From: WLNJ01 sp037131165
GTDB lineage: Bacteria; Actinomycetota; Thermoleophilia; Solirubrobacterales; Solirubrobacteraceae
Reading direction: 5' to 3'
Length of the DNA stretch: 8,850 nt
Assembly: GCA_037131165.1 (NCBI GenBank)
Contig: JBAXRO010000072.1
Span: 1 to 8,850 of the forward strand
Within the stretch, counting starts at the first letter, position 1; the number at the start of each line of letters is the position of its first letter. This document shows positions 7,981 to 8,850 of this stretch, in pieces. Both the position numbers and the translations under genes were made by a program. The notes below the pieces were generated by a model. That model saw only the letters and a list, made by a program, of their open reading frames with translations, ran no database searches and was not told the origin of the DNA.

Positions 7981-8510
7981 CCCTCGCAGAGAAGATCGTC
8001 GCCATCCACGGCGCGCTCGAACGCCAGCGGATTCCCCATGCGTTCGGCGGAGCGATCGCCCTCGCCTATTACACGCTCGATCCGCGGGGAACGAGCGACG
8101 TCGACCTCAACCTGTTCGTGCCCGAACGGACGCCGGAGGCGGCGCTGGCCGCTCTCCCCGAGGGGATCGCCGACAGGCAATCGGCCACGGCCGCGATCCT
8201 CGAGTCAGGCCAGGCAAGGCTTTGGTGGGGCGAAAACCCCGTCGACCTCTTCTTCGACAACGTCCCGCTGCACACGGCCGCCCGAGCCAACTCGCGGACC
8301 GTTCCCTTTGCCGACACCGAGATCCCGGTGCTCGGGCCGGTCGAACTCGCCGCGTTCAAGACCCTCTTCAACAGGACGCGCGACTGGGCCGACCTCGAGG
8401 CGATGGTCTCGGCCCGGACCTTGGACGTGCGGGCCGCGGCCGAGGCCGTTGCCGGGGTGGCCGGCGGCGACGACCCCAGGGCGCAGCGGCTGCTGGGACT
8501 TCCGGGCTGA
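7977..8510 (+). CDS. Nucleotidyltransferase, probable toxin partner (AbiEii/MNT-like)
   Basis: The product is 177 residues, starting at GTG 7977 inside the stop region of the XRE gene. The polymerase-beta-type core is intact: FGGAIALAYY (Gly24-Gly25), then TSDVDLNLFV with Asp41 and Asp43 as likely metal ligands. Asp90 in NPVDLFFD is a possible third carboxylate. Near the C-terminus, VELAAFKTLFNRTRDWADLE (Lys128, Arg133, Asp136, Asp139) matches the conserved helix of AbiEii-like and related small nucleotidyltransferases. Such proteins transfer nucleotides to a target; some family toxins act on tRNA 3' ends, but the substrate here cannot be read from sequence. The coupled XRE gene makes a two-gene toxin-antitoxin or phage-defence module likely. 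Unlike the fused protein at 621-1673, all catalytic motifs are present. A non-toxic housekeeping nucleotidyltransferase remains possible. Confidence 0.85.
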   Translation: MTLAEKIVAIHGALERQRIPHAFGGAIALAYYTLDPRGTSDVDLNLFVPERTPEAALAALPEGIADRQSATAAILESGQARLWWGENPVDLFFDNVPLHTAARANSRTVPFADTEIPVLGPVELAAFKTLFNRTRDWADLEAMVSARTLDVRAAAEAVAGVAGGDDPRAQRLLGLPG

Positions 8511-8634
8511 GCCGGCCTCCGGCGCTTCGGGTGATCGCTGCGTCGACCCCCGGAGTGTGAACGGCTGACGGGCTGGCGCGCGGTCGTTCAGCGGGGGTCG
8601 GATCCCTGAGGATCCGTTGTTCCAACAGTGATGG
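8511..8634. other. Convergent intergenic region with nested inverted repeats
   Basis: This lies between the + strand nucleotidyltransferase stop and the - strand stop of the right-edge gene. CGACCCCCG (8544-8552) pairs with CGGGGGTCG (8592-8600). Nested inside, TGAACG (8558-8563) pairs with CGTTCA (8585-8590), extendable by four further pairs including G-U. The right outer arm overlaps the start of the hairpin at 8599-8616 by two bases. No ORF with coding character is seen here. Confidence 0.5.
8599..8616 (+). terminator. Hairpin terminator candidate after the nucleotidyltransferase
   Basis: CGGATCC (8599-8605), loop CTGA, GGATCCG (8610-8616), followed by TTGTT. The 7-bp perfect stem sits 88 nt after the stop codon at 8510 and 18 nt beyond the stop of the opposing gene. 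The T-tract is poor, so termination efficiency is doubtful. It could serve either converging transcript. Confidence 0.35.
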
Positions 8635-8850
8635 TCACGGTGTGCCAACGCCAACTGTTGCCGTTGTTGCATCCGTGGGTGGCGCATCATCGACTCGTAA
8701 CGTGAACGTCTGTGACGTGATCACTCCCTCAGCGTTGGACGCGGTGATCGTGAACTCGTAAACGCCCGCAGCTCGAACTTGCCCGGTGATCGTGCCCGTG
8801 TTCGCGCTTGCGCCAGTGCCAGGCGTGAACTTCACACCGTCTGGCAGATC
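8635..8850 (-). CDS. Putative-Ig (He_PIG-like) domain protein, C-terminal part (5' end outside window)
   Basis: Reading the minus strand from the window edge gives an open frame of 71 residues ending at TGA (8637-8635). It begins DLPDGVKFTPGTG, then TGTITGQVRAAGVYEFTITA, SNAEGVITSQTFTLRVDDAP. This is the pattern of a putative-Ig/cadherin-like (He_PIG) domain: LPxGxxF, GxITGxxxxxGxYxxTxTAxN, FxLxV. It is followed by a short Thr/Ala-rich tail DATTATVGVGTP with no anchor. The frame is open to base 8850, so GTG 8835 is probably internal and not the start. Such domains occur in repeats on large secreted or surface proteins. Its convergent orientation separates it from the toxin-antitoxin module. 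Confidence 0.8.
   Translation of the reverse strand, partial: DLPDGVKFTPGTGASANTGTITGQVRAAGVYEFTITASNAEGVITSQTFTLRVDDAPPTDATTATVGVGTP

Noticed and set aside
8833..8835. GTG 8835 (minus strand) as start of the right-edge gene
   Set aside because: The frame is open upstream to 8850 and encodes DLPDG, which belongs to the conserved start of the Ig-like domain. The true start is outside the window.

Overview
The window is high-GC DNA with strong G/C preference at third codon positions, few Shine-Dalgarno sites and several apparently leaderless genes. This points to an actinobacterium. The delta-60-type repeat protein with 'WQRC' Ig-like domains, and the style of the nucleotidyltransferase genes, suggest Thermoleophilia/Solirubrobacterales. 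That placement is inference from sequence style, not from a marker gene.

Layout, left to right on the + strand unless stated. (1) 3-149 is the C-terminal end of a YjbQ/UPF0047 family protein. (2) 150-340 is a short intergenic stretch with a weak terminator-like region and three tandem copies of a 17-bp unit. (3) 341-580 is a small two-helix membrane ORF that reads like the last helices of NADH dehydrogenase subunit N without the rest of the protein. (4) 621-1673 encodes two DNA-binding domains, a DUF6922-like segment and the C-terminal half of an AbiEii-like nucleotidyltransferase. No catalytic core is visible, and a perfect 8-bp hairpin sits at the domain junction. (5) 1721-4387 is a complete aconitase (acnA). 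(6) 4503-7583 is a secreted 1026-residue protein with 14 propeller-type repeats, two Ig-like domains and a very basic tail. (7) 7657-8510 is a compact two-gene module, an XRE regulator overlapping an intact nucleotidyltransferase by 4 bp. It has the form of a toxin-antitoxin operon, with a palindromic operator candidate over its -10 box. (8) 8511-8634 is a convergent intergenic gap with nested inverted repeats. (9) 8635-8850, minus strand, is the C-terminal end of a putative-Ig (He_PIG-like) protein running off the window.

The only clear core-metabolism gene is acnA (TCA cycle). It is flanked by accessory material: a remnant of a respiratory-complex gene, one apparently rearranged and one intact nucleotidyltransferase system, and two surface/secreted repeat proteins. 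No shared pathway links the genes. The most unusual points are the fused regulator-nucleotidyltransferase remnant with a hairpin at its junction, the 14-repeat (possibly two seven-bladed) protein containing an exact-period 330-bp internal duplication, and the operator/-10 arrangement of the XRE-nucleotidyltransferase module.
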